Assembly: GCA_016647705.1 (NCBI GenBank)
Contig: CM028335.1
Span: forward strand, 12,979,905-13,043,904
Length of the DNA stretch: 64,000 nt
From: Eucommia ulmoides
Taxonomy: Eukaryota > Streptophyta > Magnoliopsida > Garryales > Eucommiaceae
Reading direction: 5' to 3'
Shown: positions 1-10,532 of the stretch, one piece after another
Layout of the letters: every line of letters begins with the position of its first letter
How positions within the stretch are numbered: the first letter of the stretch is position 1
Notes under the pieces: generated by a model
Told to the model about the DNA's origin: nothing
Databases searched by the model: none
Seen by the model: only the letters and a program-made list of their open reading frames with translations
Position numbers and translations under genes: made by a program

Positions 1-205
1 TTGGTTGCTAGTTCAGTGTTTCGTGCCCAAAAGAAACATGTAGAAGTTATTGTCACTTTGTGTGTGCCACAAGTCCCTCACAGTTTCACATGTTGCTTCT
101 AATGACCAGGAGGCAGACATGCTCACCTAGCCTATTACCTTACATCAGTTCCATCATCTCGAGGCCAATCTGATGGTTCAACCCCCACCTGATCTTGAGG
201 GAGCA
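1..205 (+). pseudogene. Copia RNase H 3'-terminal fragment
   Basis: Plus-strand reading gives the end of a Copia pol: a degraded stretch VFRAQKKHVEV (family pattern: VFH.RTKHIE), then after a frameshift LTVSHVASNDQEADMLT, a stop at the usual Lys of the 'LTKP' motif, and PITLHQFHHLEANLMVQPPP. This is the typical C-terminus of Copia RNase H, followed by a purine-rich stretch ending near 205. RNase H would remove the RNA template during reverse transcription. The piece is cut by the left window edge and has a frameshift and a stop, so it is dead. It lies antisense to the neighbouring RING ligase gene. Confidence 0.75.
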
Positions 206-719
206 TGTCAAACATTCACCATATGCAGCTTCAGCTCATGACCTCAGCGTGCCGTTAGGCCAAGTCATCACACCATTGCTACATCGGGCATGCAATTAGG
301 TAGCTTTGTGTTTGTTAGAGTTGGGTATTCTAGTTGTGTCTAGGATGTCAATTTGTTGCATACAGATTCAACTGCAGGTCTATGTAGAAAGGAAGAGTAG
401 AATTGAGCTTCCACACATTTAATTGAAGATGACTGATAGATTTGGTGAGATATAATATCAAACACATCCAACTCCCTCTCTAGGCTCTCATGAGTGAAAA
501 GTATGCTCTACCTTTTCAATGGTTATATTGCTTTACTTTTTAAAAAAGAAAAAAAAAATCCTCAAAAATTATTATTTTGTGTTTGTGACCCTTGACTGCA
601 TGGTGCACACTGCACAGGCTGCTTTATATGTTAGATGAATACTTTCTTTCAAGTCTTGGAACTTCCGAAGAAAGGCAGATTGAGATCAATAGAACTTCAA
701 CTTTCTCTCACGGTTAACA
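206..719 (+). repeat. Probable 3' LTR of the left-edge Copia element
   Basis: The LTR should begin with TGTCAAACATTCACC right after the purine tract that follows the RNase H fragment. The sequence ...CTCACGGTTAACA near 719 is a plausible TG...CA right end. The second LTR is outside the window, so the right border is a guess. Confidence 0.4.
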
Positions 720-1103
720 ATTTCAGTCACTACCATTTGTCTTGGTTCATATCGTTGAACCACCATTTTCACAATATTATTGAATTTTCTATGACAGCAA
801 CAAAAAAAATTCTCCCTGTTCTTACATAGGAAACTTTTAACGTTTCCACAATTTCACATGATACGTGTATAATATATATTTCTTTCAATCCTAAGTAGAA
901 GGTGCAATAAAACCCACAACCACAATAATTCCACAGCTTAAGGAATTTTTCCAATTCCACTGAAAACATCTGCGGTCCTTCAGGAAGTATACCATAAATT
1001 AACTTCAAATAACTCAAAACTGAGCACAACTTTGATAATCCAAGGTTGCAAATGAGAAACGAGACAATAACATAATAGAAATGTATAATATACGCCATCA
1101 TAC

Positions 1104-1731
1104 CATTCAAGAATGCATTGAAGGTGGTATTCATGCTTGCAACTAGTCACCTGCACAACGCAATTTAAGCAAACATTAGCATAATGATCCAACAGAAAGA
1201 AAACGGACATTTTACAATTACAACCACAAAACATTGGAATGGACGGTACCGAGGATGGATCATTTTCACAGAAAGCCTCAAGGCATATGCTGCAAGCATC
1301 TTCACAGGCTTCTTGAATTCCCCCTTCCACAAAAGCTGCAGCTGATGTCAGATGGCTTCCGGAGCTCTCGACCTCATTCATCCCCGGAACCTTCAAAAAC
1401 ACAAGGACCCAAATTATAAAATAGAATATTAAAAAATTCAACCACGAGAACAACCCAATTCACTTCAATGCCCAAACAAGCAAAGAACATCCATTACCAT
1501 TCACACCGACAAGAAGAAAATGTCTATAATTCGTAAGAAAATCAAGTATAAATTCGAAAGAGAACAAAAACCTTGATCGTTCCAGGCAATTATTTAAAAA
1601 TAAAACAAAATAATCTCAAAAATGAAACGCCAGAACGAGAATTAGCCGCTAAAACTCACAAAACTCGGAAGAACGAATCAAAATACACGTCAATCAACCA
1701 GGCTTTAGGATCGGATCCAAATTACCTCCAT
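1104..1731 (-). CDS. RHF1A/RHF2A-like RING-type E3 ubiquitin ligase, 5' exons (partial)
   Basis: Three exons on the minus strand match the start of plant RHF-type RING-H2 ligases. Exon 1 is the end of the 5' UTR plus ATG GAG (1731-1726) with a GT donor at 1725. Exon 2 (1390-1250) encodes VPGMNEVESSGSHLTSAAAF, then FVEGGIQEACEDACSICLEA and FCENDPSS; it has an AG acceptor upstream and a GT donor at 1249. Exon 3 (1150-1104) follows ...GTGCAG and encodes VTSCKHEYHLQCILEW, splitting the Trp codon at its donor. RING ligands seen are C-x2-C (CSIC), then C and H-x2-H/C-type residues of TSCKHEYHLQC. The rest of the RING (the CPMCW part) and the C-terminus are not found in 1-1103 and should lie left of the window, giving an intron over 1.1 kb that contains the Copia remnant. 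Known family role: proteasome-linked ubiquitination in the meiotic/gametophyte cell cycle; here inferred only. Frame is intact across all three exons. Confidence 0.85.
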
Positions 1732-1900
1732 TTTCAAAAGAGACTTTGTTCCGGAAATCGGTCAAGAATTTGAAGAGTCTCCCATAGAATTGATGTAGAT
1801 AGCCCTAGAATTGAGAGAGAGAGAGAGACGGTGGAATGGAAGGCACGTCCACCAATGCCTTTATTTAAGCTTTATTTACCTTTCCTATATTTAAATAAAT
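1732..1900 (-). promoter_or_regulatory. Core promoter and 5' UTR of the RHF-like gene
   Basis: Upstream of the ATG at 1731 the minus strand has a CT-repeat leader (GAGA run at about 1804-1819 on the plus strand), common in plant 5' UTRs. A TATA-like TTAAATAAAG lies at about 1859-1868. Spacing fits a transcription start near 1830. Inferred from position and composition only. Confidence 0.45.
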
Positions 1901-2142
1901 TATTCATCTTTTTTAAGATTTTCCTATTTTATCTATTCTTTTGGTAGGAAAAAAACATGTATAATTTAATTATGGCATCTAGTGGGGTCCATTACTAATA
2001 TAGTGGTGACCTATAGTTCTCATTTTTGTCTTTGGATTATTGGCATTGATGGAACATGACAAATGTACACACGACAAAAGTCAATGTTATTTTTGTGGAT
2101 AATTCTTTTTAGGTGCTTGTAAATGTATATTCATTTTTGCTA
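1901..2142. other. AT-rich spacer
   Basis: AT-rich DNA upstream of the RHF-like promoter. I see no coding or repeat signal in it. Confidence 0.4.
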
Positions 2143-2576
2143 TGTCACGAGCCGAACCTTTAAGGTTGAGAAACGGATCGTGCGACGGTAATTAGAATTC
2201 AGATCTAGTACTAAGTCTTGAGATCAAATGATCTCGAACAATAAAAGCAACAATATTTTATAACAATAATGTTCACCACAATAGTACATGTGAATAATGT
2301 AGTATGAATATAGTTGTAATAACAACAATAATTATATTTAATAAGGAAAGGGATAAGGTGTAAAAAGTTTACAATGACATGTCCTCCCATAAAATATTTT
2401 AAGTAAAAAAAATTAAAAATGACACGAATAGACACTATTATACTCGAGGAAATATAACACGTTCTTTTACAAGAAATAAAGAAAATAAACTAAACTAGTT
2501 TAAAAAACAAAAGAAATTGGTCACAGGCAAACGTTCATGTGTGAGAACAAGCACTAGATAAGTTTAGATCGTGACA
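2143..2576. repeat. Probable solo LTR with TGTCACGA...TCGTGACA ends
   Basis: The block starts TGTCACGAGCCGAACC and ends GATCGTGACA, so the first and last eight bases are exact inverted repeats with TG...CA ends, as in many plant Ty3 LTRs. About 434 bp, no coding. Flanks are TGCTA on the left and CTAGG on the right, so no clean 5-bp TSD remains. Confidence 0.5.
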
Positions 2577-2881
2577 CTAGGCATACACCCTTTTTTTAAT
2601 GATTTTTTTATATGATAATTTTGCCCTTATATTAAATAAATAAAATATATTTCCTAAATGTACACCCCCTCTCTTTTTATTTATATACGTCTTCCCCTTG
2701 CTCCCTACACTTCCTCTTCTACCCTTTCAAATAACCATCTTGTCTCCCCGTTCTCTTTCAACGACTAACCTTCAACCACCGTCATTAATAAAAAGCCTAA
2801 AAATCAATAGGGTTTGTTTTGCACTTAAAAATAATTTTAAAAATAAAAAAGTAAAAATATAGTTGTAATTTTATTTTTTTG
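2577..2881. other. AT-rich spacer
   Basis: No gene seen. It has a T/C-rich stretch (about 2670-2760) and ends in the T-run against which the Copia LTR abuts. Confidence 0.4.
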
Positions 2882-3111
2882 TATTAGAAATGAAAGAATA
2901 ATGGAATGGAATAGAATGAAATATACTCATTTTCATTGAATTTCTCAAATACAAATAACCTATATTTATAGACATAACAAGAAGAGAAATAACAAACTTC
3001 AAGAAGAGAAATAACAAACTTCAACAAATTGGACTAAACTAACAAACTAGCCAACTTTCCATCTAGAAATAGAAGAAGTTTCTATGAAAAATAAAATCTC
3101 ATTTTCTAATA
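2882..3111 (-). repeat. Copia 3' LTR (230 bp)
   Basis: Plus-strand ends are TATTAGAAA...TTTCTAATA, a 9-bp inverted repeat. It aligns with 7723-7942 almost base for base, with about 10 bp extra near 2906 (a repeated GGAATGGAATA-type motif). The ends are TA...TA rather than TG...CA. Confidence 0.9.
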
Positions 3112-3120
3112 CTCCCTCTC
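3112..3120 (-). other. Copia polypurine tract
   Basis: The minus strand reads GAGAGGGAG directly before the 3' LTR, overlapping the pol stop codon (3119-3121). This fixes the LTR start. Confidence 0.75.
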
Positions 3121-3611
3121 AAAATGGAGAGTAGATATTATGAACTCCCATCTTGCCGAGAAGAAATCGAAACTGATGTAAATGAAGAGTTTTGGTGAAT
3201 ATGTTAGCAAGTTGGTTTTGAGTTGTAACATGTAAAGTTTTTAGCAGGCCAACTTGAATTTTCTCACGGATGATATGACAATCGATCTCGATATGCTTTG
3301 TACACTCATGATAAACTAGGTTGGCTGCAATATCGAGAGCAGCTTGATTATTACAAAATAGTAGAGCTGGTCCATGGTAAGTAACCCTGAAGTCTTTGAG
3401 TAGGGCAAGTAATCACACAAGTTCACAAATAGTATTTGCCATGGAACGGTACTCGGCTTCGGCAGAAGAACGAGCGACAATGTGTTGTTTCTTAGACTTC
3501 CAGGACACAAGAGAAGATCCAAAGAAAACACAAAAATCATTGATTGATCATCGAGAATTTGGACACATAGCCCAATCTGAGTCAGCAAAAGCTTTAAGCT
3601 GAATGGTGGAG
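3119..3611 (-). pseudogene. Copia RNase H domain, frameshifted
   Basis: Minus-strand frames give in order LKAFADSDWAMCPNSR, VARSSAEAEYRSMANTICEL, CNNQAALDIAANLVYHECTK and the C-terminal LHQFRFLLGKMGVHNIYSP, then a stop. The first Asp (DSDWA) and the Glu of SSAEAEYR are present. The reading frame changes at least once between these blocks. It continues from the RT fragment. Confidence 0.85.
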
Positions 3612-4738
3612 CTACTGGAAAAGAAAATGCCTTGCCTTGGAGAAACCCTTTATATATTGAAGAATACGAACAACAACCTTTAAATGGGGTGTTCCCGGTG
3701 ATTGAATGAACTGGCTAAGGCGATTAACGACGTAGCAGATATCAGGACGAGTGATGGTTAAATACAAAAGTTTCTCAATCAATTGTCTATAGCTGGTGGG
3801 ATCTTCAAGCAACTCCCCATCATCTTGAGATAATTTCAAGTTTGCTTCCATTGGTAAGGGTGCAGGTTTAGAACCTATGTAACCAGTTTCAGAAAGCAGT
3901 TCTAAAGCATATTTTTGTGGACAAACCGAGATCCCAGATTGGGATCTAGCCACTTCGAGGCCTAAGAAATACTTAAAATCCCCCAAATCTTTAAGTTTGA
4001 ACCAATCATGAAAAAAATCTTTTAAGGCTGCATCAACCTTTCGATCATTGCTAGCAACAATAATATCATCTATATAAACCAAGAGTGCCAAGAAGACATG
4101 GCCAATGTTCTTGATAAAAAGAGAATGATCGTTAACTGATTGTGAGAACCTTGCTTGTAGTAACACACCAGAAAATTTGTAGAACCATTGTCGAGAAACT
4201 TGTTTAAGGCCATATAAGGATTTATGTAATTGGTAAACAGCATTAGATGGCAAAGTCTCCCCCTCTTGACAAACATATCTAGGGACAATGGTCATATAGA
4301 CTTTCTCAGTAAGCTCTCCATGTGAAAAAGCATTATTGACATCTAACTGAGTCAAAGACCAGCTAAAAACGGCAGCCAAAGAAAGCAGAACTTTAACAAT
4401 ACAAGTTTGGCAACAGGAGAAAAAATATCCAAAAAATCGATACCCTCTTGTTGGGTATATCCTTTGGCCACAAAACGAGCTTTGTGACGTTCAATGCAAC
4501 TATTTGCACGAAACTTAAGCATATACACCCATTTACAACCATCAGGGTGTTTTCCACGAGAAAGAGAAACAATAGACCAAGTTCCATTCTGATTCAAAGC
4601 ATCCAACTCAACATCCATGGCTACCCGCCATTTCGAAAACTTAATGGTCTGAGAAAAAGTTTGACGTTCGGTAGGAGTAGATACAGCTAAAATGTAGGCA
4701 CGAAAGGGGGGGTGATAACTTTTGGTAAGAAAGCACAA
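3612..4738 (-). pseudogene. Copia reverse transcriptase, frameshifted
   Basis: Two overlapping minus-strand reading frames (4738-4352 and 4379-3612). The first has the N-terminal RT blocks KWRVAMDVELDALNQNGTW, GCKWVYMLKF and RHKARFVAKGYTQQEGIDF; the second has TQLDVNNAFSHGELTEKVYM, YGLKQVSRQWFYKF, the catalytic YIDD (codons at 4076-4065) and KYFLGLEVARS. A frameshift near 4370 separates FSPVAKL from the catalytic half. The motif order and Y-x-D-D identify a Ty1/Copia RT. The YIDD box is intact but the protein cannot be made in one piece. Confidence 0.92.
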
Positions 4739-5968
4739 AAGATAATGGATGGATAGTGGAAGAAGATAATGGACAAGAAGAAAGAATGGCTAATGAACAA
4801 TGATAGTAAAAAAGATAGGAAGGTGGTCGAGTTGTTCTATGAGGTCGGAAGGATTTTGGGACAGGAGAAGACTGGAAAGAGGAAGGGACATGCATAATAT
4901 CATCAGTATGAGATGATGGATGGGTAGAAATGGACACAAGCGTGTGATAGTCAGAATATGAAGTAGGAGAAAAACTGTGAAGAAGAACTCCGTCATGGAA
5001 AATATCTAAGAAAGATGGAATGGATTTGGATTTGGCAAAGGGAAAGATAAGCTCATAAAACACAACATTACGAGAGATAAATATTGTGTTAGAAGCTAAG
5101 TCAAGCAACTTATAACCCTTGTAACCAAAAGGATATCCAAGAAAAACGTAAGCTCGAGCACGGGGTGAGAATTTGGAATGATGTTGAGTGAGTGTGGAAC
5201 CATAACAGAGGTACCCAAAACTGCGGAGATGAGTATAGGAAGGATGTGAATGATTCAATAGTTCAAATGAAGTTTTGTTGCCGAATAAAAGTGAATGTGT
5301 ACGGTTGATTAAGTAAACAGCCGTGAGAACACAATCCCTCCAATAACAAATAGGAACTTGTGACTGGAATAATAAGGCACAAGCAATATTGAGAATGTGT
5401 TGATGTTTACGTTCAACAACAGAATTTTGTTCAGAAGTTTCAACACAAGAAAAATAGTGTATAATACCGTGGTAGCGAAAGAAATCAATGAAAACAAGTT
5501 CGTGGGCATTGTTTGAGCAGACAGATATGATGGGAATATTATATTGTGTCAAAATCAGTTGATAAAAGACTGGAAAAATGGTTTTGACCTCAGATTTGGC
5601 ATGCAACAAATATACCCAAGTGGTTTTAACCTCAACGAAGATGAGAAAATAACGATGCCCCGATATGGTTGGAACATGAAAAGCACCCCATATATCAATA
5701 TGTATTAAATCAAAAGCATTAGCAGAGAGATTGTTATGGGAAATGAATGGTAAACGACGTTGCTTGGCTAGTGGACAAATTGACCAATGAGGATAAGAAT
5801 TAAAAAAACAACTAGGAATTTGCAGTTGATTATGTAATACTTGAAGTTTTACAAATGAGAGATGACCTAATCTGTAATGCCAAATAGCATGTTTTGACAT
5901 TACAGATTCGGTTTGCAAAATAGAACAATGCGATAAACTTGGAGTATTATAATAAAAAATTCCTAACT
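4739..5968 (-). pseudogene. Copia pre-integrase zinc finger and integrase
   Basis: The minus-strand frame beginning near 5918 shows the GAG-pre-integrase finger (WHYRLGHLSF, then C...CPLAKQ) and the rve core: FDLIHIDIWGAFHVPTISGH (first Asp), ISVCSNNAHEL where the family has an R-S-D-N box, and NSVVERKHQH (catalytic Glu). The second catalytic Asp is thus Asn here, which should abolish strand transfer even without other lesions. C-terminal blocks FGYLCYGSTL and RARAYVFLGYPFGYKGYKLL follow, then a low-complexity Ser/Pro tail. The frame is open for over 400 codons, unusually intact for this element. Confidence 0.92.
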
Positions 5969-6519
5969 CTAAGAAATAAAGATCTCTTGCACGCCTACCC
6001 TCCCAATCGTCGAGCCCTGAATAAGGTCCTGTATGATAGAAGAATCAGAGGTAAATTGTACAGAACAATGTAGTGATTGAGTAAGGGCACTTATGCTCAA
6101 AAGATTGAATTTAAAATTGGACACAAATAAGACATTGAAAAGTAGAATATGCTCAGACAATTGCACAGAACCAATACAAGACATTTTAACTCAGTAACCG
6201 TTGGGAAGGTGAAGGTGAGTGTTGTGTGATGGAAGAGATGTACAAAATAAAGATATATTACAACAAACATGATGAGTTGCACCGGTGTCAAGAATCCATT
6301 GATCATAATGAGCATGAATAGAAAAAATAAAGAGAGAGTACCAACAAAATGGGAAGCCGAGGGTGTGGAGTCGGATAAAGAAGTTTCAGACGGAGTACCG
6401 AGCGACCCTTGATGAAGTTGATTACTCAGAAGTGAGATTAATTGTTGGCATTGATCAAGAGAGAATGCTGATGGAGAAATTGCAATATCAAATGGGCTCT
6501 GTTGTTGGGTCAAAGCCAT
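5969..6519 (-). pseudogene. Copia protease region with stop codon
   Basis: The minus strand contains WILDTGATHHVCCNISLF with the aspartic protease D-T-G (codons at 6289-6281). The frame hits an internal stop at 6193-6191 and then continues as KMSCIGSVQLSEHILLFNVL and FKFNLLSISALTQ, the usual segment between protease and integrase. An alternative frame covers 6519-6097. Upstream is a region that should carry the end of gag. Confidence 0.8.
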
Positions 6520-6693
6520 GTGAGCCTGTGGAGAATTAGCTGGGCTGAGATTAATATAAGGTGAATGGGCCGAGGTAATGGGCTTATGGAAAGTAAAAGA
6601 ATTGCGGGTGGGCTGTGGGTTCCGATTTAATGATGTGGGTTGATTGGTTTGAATGGAAACAAGCTATGGGCGGGTTGGTTGATGGATCGGGTT

Positions 6694-7605
6694 TTAGGGT
6701 TTGTTTATGGGTCGGGTTGGTGGGTTAGATGATGGGTACCCATGTAATTTATAACACACTGACACTAACACTGTGTGCCCTACCTGTCCATAATGCGAAC
6801 AAGACGAGCGATTGTGATGAGGATTGGAAGCGACGACGGTGGCGATTGGAAGGGATGACGCTAAAAATGTCATGGAATCAGTAGGCAGAAGAGTAGATCC
6901 AATGGTTCTGTGGCGTTTTTCTTGGATAACAAGATTAAAAACCTTGCTCACGGTGGGAAGGGGCATTAAGATTTTAGCACGCACAACAGCGAAAGAGTCA
7001 TTAAGGCCCATAAGAAATTGCATAAGGTGTTCTTGTTGTTGAAAATCGGTCCAAAACTTCATTATGTCACAATTACAAGCAGGTATGGGCTGATAATCCT
7101 AAAGTTCATCCCAAAGAGTTTTTAATTTTGTGAAATAGATATTAACATCAAGTGATCATTGGGAAAGTGCAGCTAATTGTTGCTTGAGCTGGAATATGTG
7201 AGGAGCATTGCTTTGGTGAAAACGGGCTTGACGATCGGTTCAAACAGCTTCAGTAGTGTCCATGTAGAGAAGGCTATGGCCGATGTCTTTGTCAACGGAA
7301 TTAAGATTCCAAGAGGTGACCATGTTATTGCAGCGGGACCAAGCACCGGAAGAAGGATCATTGGAAGGGGGTTGTCGAAGAGTTCCATCAACGAAACCAA
7401 GCTTGTTCTTGGCATTGAGAGCCATACGCATGGCTCGGTTCCAAGTATTATAGTTAGGAATAGTGAGAAAATGAGAAACAAATGTTAATCCTGGATGGTC
7501 ACCACTGTGTAGGAAGAATGGACTATGAATATTGTCCATGGAGAGAAAAATCGGATTGAGTTTAGGTAGTGGTAAAAGAAAAGGGGGGGAGTAAGAGGCT
7601 AACAT
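6694..7605 (-). pseudogene. Copia gag
   Basis: Two pieces. At 7605-7240 the Copia-like N-terminal domain: MDNIHSPFFLHSGDHPG, NYNTWNRAMRMALNAKNKLG and FVDGTLRQP. At 7062-6694 the gag body and knuckle: MKFWTDFQQQEHLMQFLMGL, and CSHYGQVGHTVLVSVCYKLH, where the second Cys of the CCHC knuckle is Tyr and extra residues precede the last Cys. A frameshift lies in 7063-7239. Gag would form the virus-like particle. Confidence 0.88.
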
Positions 7606-7713
7606 CTGTTGTGAGTGGTGGTGGGCTATGGATTACCACCTCCACGAGCCATAACTGGAGGTGGTTCTTCAGCAGGGCTGCTGTTGATCAGTAGAGAAAA
7701 AGAAAAAATACAA

Positions 7714-7722
7714 CTGATACCA
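7714..7722 (-). other. Copia primer binding site
   Basis: The minus strand reads TGGTATCAG immediately after the 5' LTR end, complementary to the 3' end of initiator methionine tRNA, the normal Copia primer. It fixes the LTR border at 7723. Confidence 0.85.
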
Positions 7723-7942
7723 TATTAAAAATGAAAGAATAATGGAATGGAATATACTCATTCTCATTGAATTTCTCAAATACAAATAACCTATATTTAT
7801 AGACATAACAAGAAGAGAAATAACAAACTTCAAGAAGAGAAATAACAAACTTCAACAAATTGGACTGAGCTAACAAACTAACCAACTTTCCATCTAGAAA
7901 TAGAAGAAGCTTCTATGGAAAAAAAAATCTCAATTTCTAATA
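7723..7942 (-). repeat. Copia 5' LTR (220 bp)
   Basis: Matches 2882-3111 over its length. Plus-strand ends are TATTAAAAA and TTTCTAATA. Confidence 0.9.
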
Positions 7943-8070
7943 CTCCCCTTCAAGATGGAGAGTAGATATTATGAACTCCCATCTTGCCGAAAAGAAATCG
8001 AAACTGATGTAGATGAAGAGTTTTGGTGAATATGTCAACAAGTTGGTTTTGAGTTGTAACATGTAAAGTT
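7943..8070 (-). repeat. Extra 3' internal Copia fragment outside the 5' LTR
   Basis: These 128 bp match 3112-3236, the purine tract and the RNase H C-terminus, with only scattered differences. They belong inside an element, yet sit outside the right LTR. Similarity stops abruptly after CATGTAAAGTT. The simplest reading is that the right LTR is shared with a second, mostly deleted tandem copy. Confidence 0.85.
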
Positions 8071-9782
8071 GTAACTCTCTTTTATTTTTCTACCTATATT
8101 TTTTTTTTACTTATTCAGGTTTTTTTGGGGGGAGGAGTTTAAGAGAACTTTTATCGGAAGAACAACACTAAAACATCCTCTCCATTTACATTATTAAAAT
8201 GATTTTTTTTTTTTATTTTTTTTTTTGCTTTTAAATAAAAATATATTTTGTTTTTATCAATTTAACTTTTTAATTTAAAAAAAAAAAAAAAACACCTTAT
8301 AAAATAAGGATGGGAAAAAGAGTGATAAAAAAAAAAAAAAAAAAAACAGTTTGAAAGTAGTTGTAAATTGTTTGGCTATTGTTTTTTTTTTTTTAAATAT
8401 TTTTTGATAAATGTATTTAATATAACCAAATGATTCAACTAGACATTAGTAATGTTTAAATATTTTCTCTTAATGATAACTAAAATATTTTATTTATTTT
8501 TTGCCTGTGTAACCAATAATAATGAAAATAAATAATATTATCTTGTTTCTAATTTTTTCCTTATAATATTACTTATATTGTTTAGGAAATTTAATATATG
8601 GATCCTAAGAAATATACAACTCATAAAATGAACACCTTAACTAGGAAAATAAAATTTTTAATTCTTACAAAATAATCCCTATCATTTGACCCCCAATTGA
8701 TATTGTATTTACAAACCCATGTCATCCAGTGTTGTGTAACTGCTGCATTTATGGAAGTGCACAATTTCCAAATATATCACCAACGTCTAGAAAACCAGCT
8801 ACAATGAACTAATTCCATGTTCAAAAAATAAAAATATATGCATCAAATTAATATATAAAAAAAATTATTTTTCTAATGATATAATTTGTGATTTTTTTTG
8901 GATAAAAATGTTAATTTTTGAATGTTCATATAAATTGTGAGATGGTTTCTTTTAGAAAATAATCAGATATGAATATTCACATACAATACCAATCTAAAAA
9001 AAAAATAACCAGATATAAATATTCACATTTTTTATTTGTTATTTTTAAAATTTTGATATATTTTCATTTTTTCTTTAGTGATGTGAATGTTGTTCATTAC
9101 ATTTTGTTTGTTATATTCACATGTTTTCACCAAAACAACCAAAAAACATCAAAATCAAAGACATTGAAAATCCCCCGATATCAAACATTCACACAAAAAA
9201 AAAATGGTATGAACATTCACAAAAAACAAAATCAATTAAAAAAATAAATCTGAAAACAACCAATGAACAAGAAGTTAAAAAACATTAAAAATAAACACTA
9301 AGATCAACAAAACAAACTCGGTATAAACATTCCCCCAAAACAAAACCAAATAAAAAAAAAATAGTGTAAACATTTCCCTAAACCATGTAAAAATTCGCCA
9401 AAAAAAACAAACAAAAAACACAAAATCAATAAAAGCACAATCGAAATGAATATTTATCGATCATAGAACATTGATCGAACCACAACAATATTCACAAAAA
9501 ATCCAATCGATATGCAAATTCACTCAGAAGTCCTCAAAAAGAACATTCACAAATGAAAATAAAACAAAAACTCCCCAAAATAAAAAAGACCAATAAAATC
9601 AAAACAATCTAAAATCCGGAGTGAATATTCACACATAAAAAAAAAACAAATCAAAAAACATTTGTTCATTCGTGAACTAATCAACAACTAGAAATTTGTC
9701 CAGATCTCTGTGTGTGTGAGAGAGAGAGGGGCTAAGAACGAACTAGAACAACTGGAATTGGAACGTTGAATGAATCAACATT
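8071..9782. other. AT-rich spacer with A-rich ATTCAC-motif tract
   Basis: No gene. Long A and T runs to about 8400, then from about 8960 to 9660 a very A-rich tract in which ATTCAC recurs every few tens of bases. A GT/GA microsatellite follows at about 9711-9729. A similar tract occurs at 11950-12400, so both may be parts of one older repeat split by the element at 9788-11793. Confidence 0.45.
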
Positions 9783-10366
9783 GGAACTGTAATAACCCAA
9801 TTTTGTAGGGCCGTCACGCGATTTCTTCCTTTGAAGAATTAATACTAAAACTGAATAATCAATATTTCGATTTATACAAGTCTGGAAAATTTTACAAATT
9901 ACGGCGATAATTATAATTATCAAGTCAATTTTACAACAGTAAATAATAAATACAATTATTATAAATTAAATAGAAATTCAAATAAAATTTCATGCGCAAC
10001 ACCATTTTCATTGGCCCTGAAATAAAAACTGTAGGATTGTGAGTCAACGCTCAGTAGAATTTTAACCCCTCTAATGCATGTATCTAATTAATACAACAAA
10101 TAAACACATAGGCATGTATCACACATAATTTTCACATAATCATAATTATTTCATAGAGATTAATAATTATTTCAACAATAACAATAACATAAATCACACA
10201 ATAGAGTGATTAAATACATATATTAAAAGAATTAAAAATTCTACCCGAAATTCGAGCCGAAATCCGAACCAAAATAGTTTTCTCGCTAAAAACTTCAGAT
10301 TCTATTATACTGTAACCTTATTAACAATATGCACATGATTAGATTTCTTCTTTTTCTTCTTCTTAC

Positions 10367-10446
<80 letters not shown>
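10367..10446. repeat. (ATT)n microsatellite
   Basis: About 26 uninterrupted ATT units, followed by a short TA/TG-rich tail. Poly-isoleucine reading frames over it are artefacts. Confidence 0.95.
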
Positions 10447-10450
<4 letters not shown>

Positions 10451-10500
10451 CATATATATGTATGTACATGTGTTTAATATATATATAAACAACACAATAA

Positions 10501-10532
10501 TATGTGTTGTCTTCCTAGGAAGACAACACATA
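10501..10532. repeat. Perfect 32-bp palindrome
   Basis: The left half TATGTGTTGTCTTCCT is the exact reverse complement of the right half, with CCTAGG at the centre. It lies between TA-rich stretches in the left LTR. Confidence 0.9.

Larger units (their letters stand above)
2882..7942 (-). mobile_element. Degenerate Ty1/Copia LTR retrotransposon
   Basis: Two near-identical LTRs (2882-3111 and 7723-7942) enclose gag, protease, integrase, RT and RNase H in Copia order, read right to left. A primer binding site TGGTATCAG for initiator-Met tRNA abuts the right (5') LTR, and a purine tract GAGAGGGAG abuts the left (3') LTR. All genes are broken by frameshifts and stops. No TSD is visible, and the outer side of the 5' LTR carries a piece of another copy (7943-8070), so the insertion was rearranged. 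Lineage is not certain; an Ale/Retrofit-like element would fit. Confidence 0.93.
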
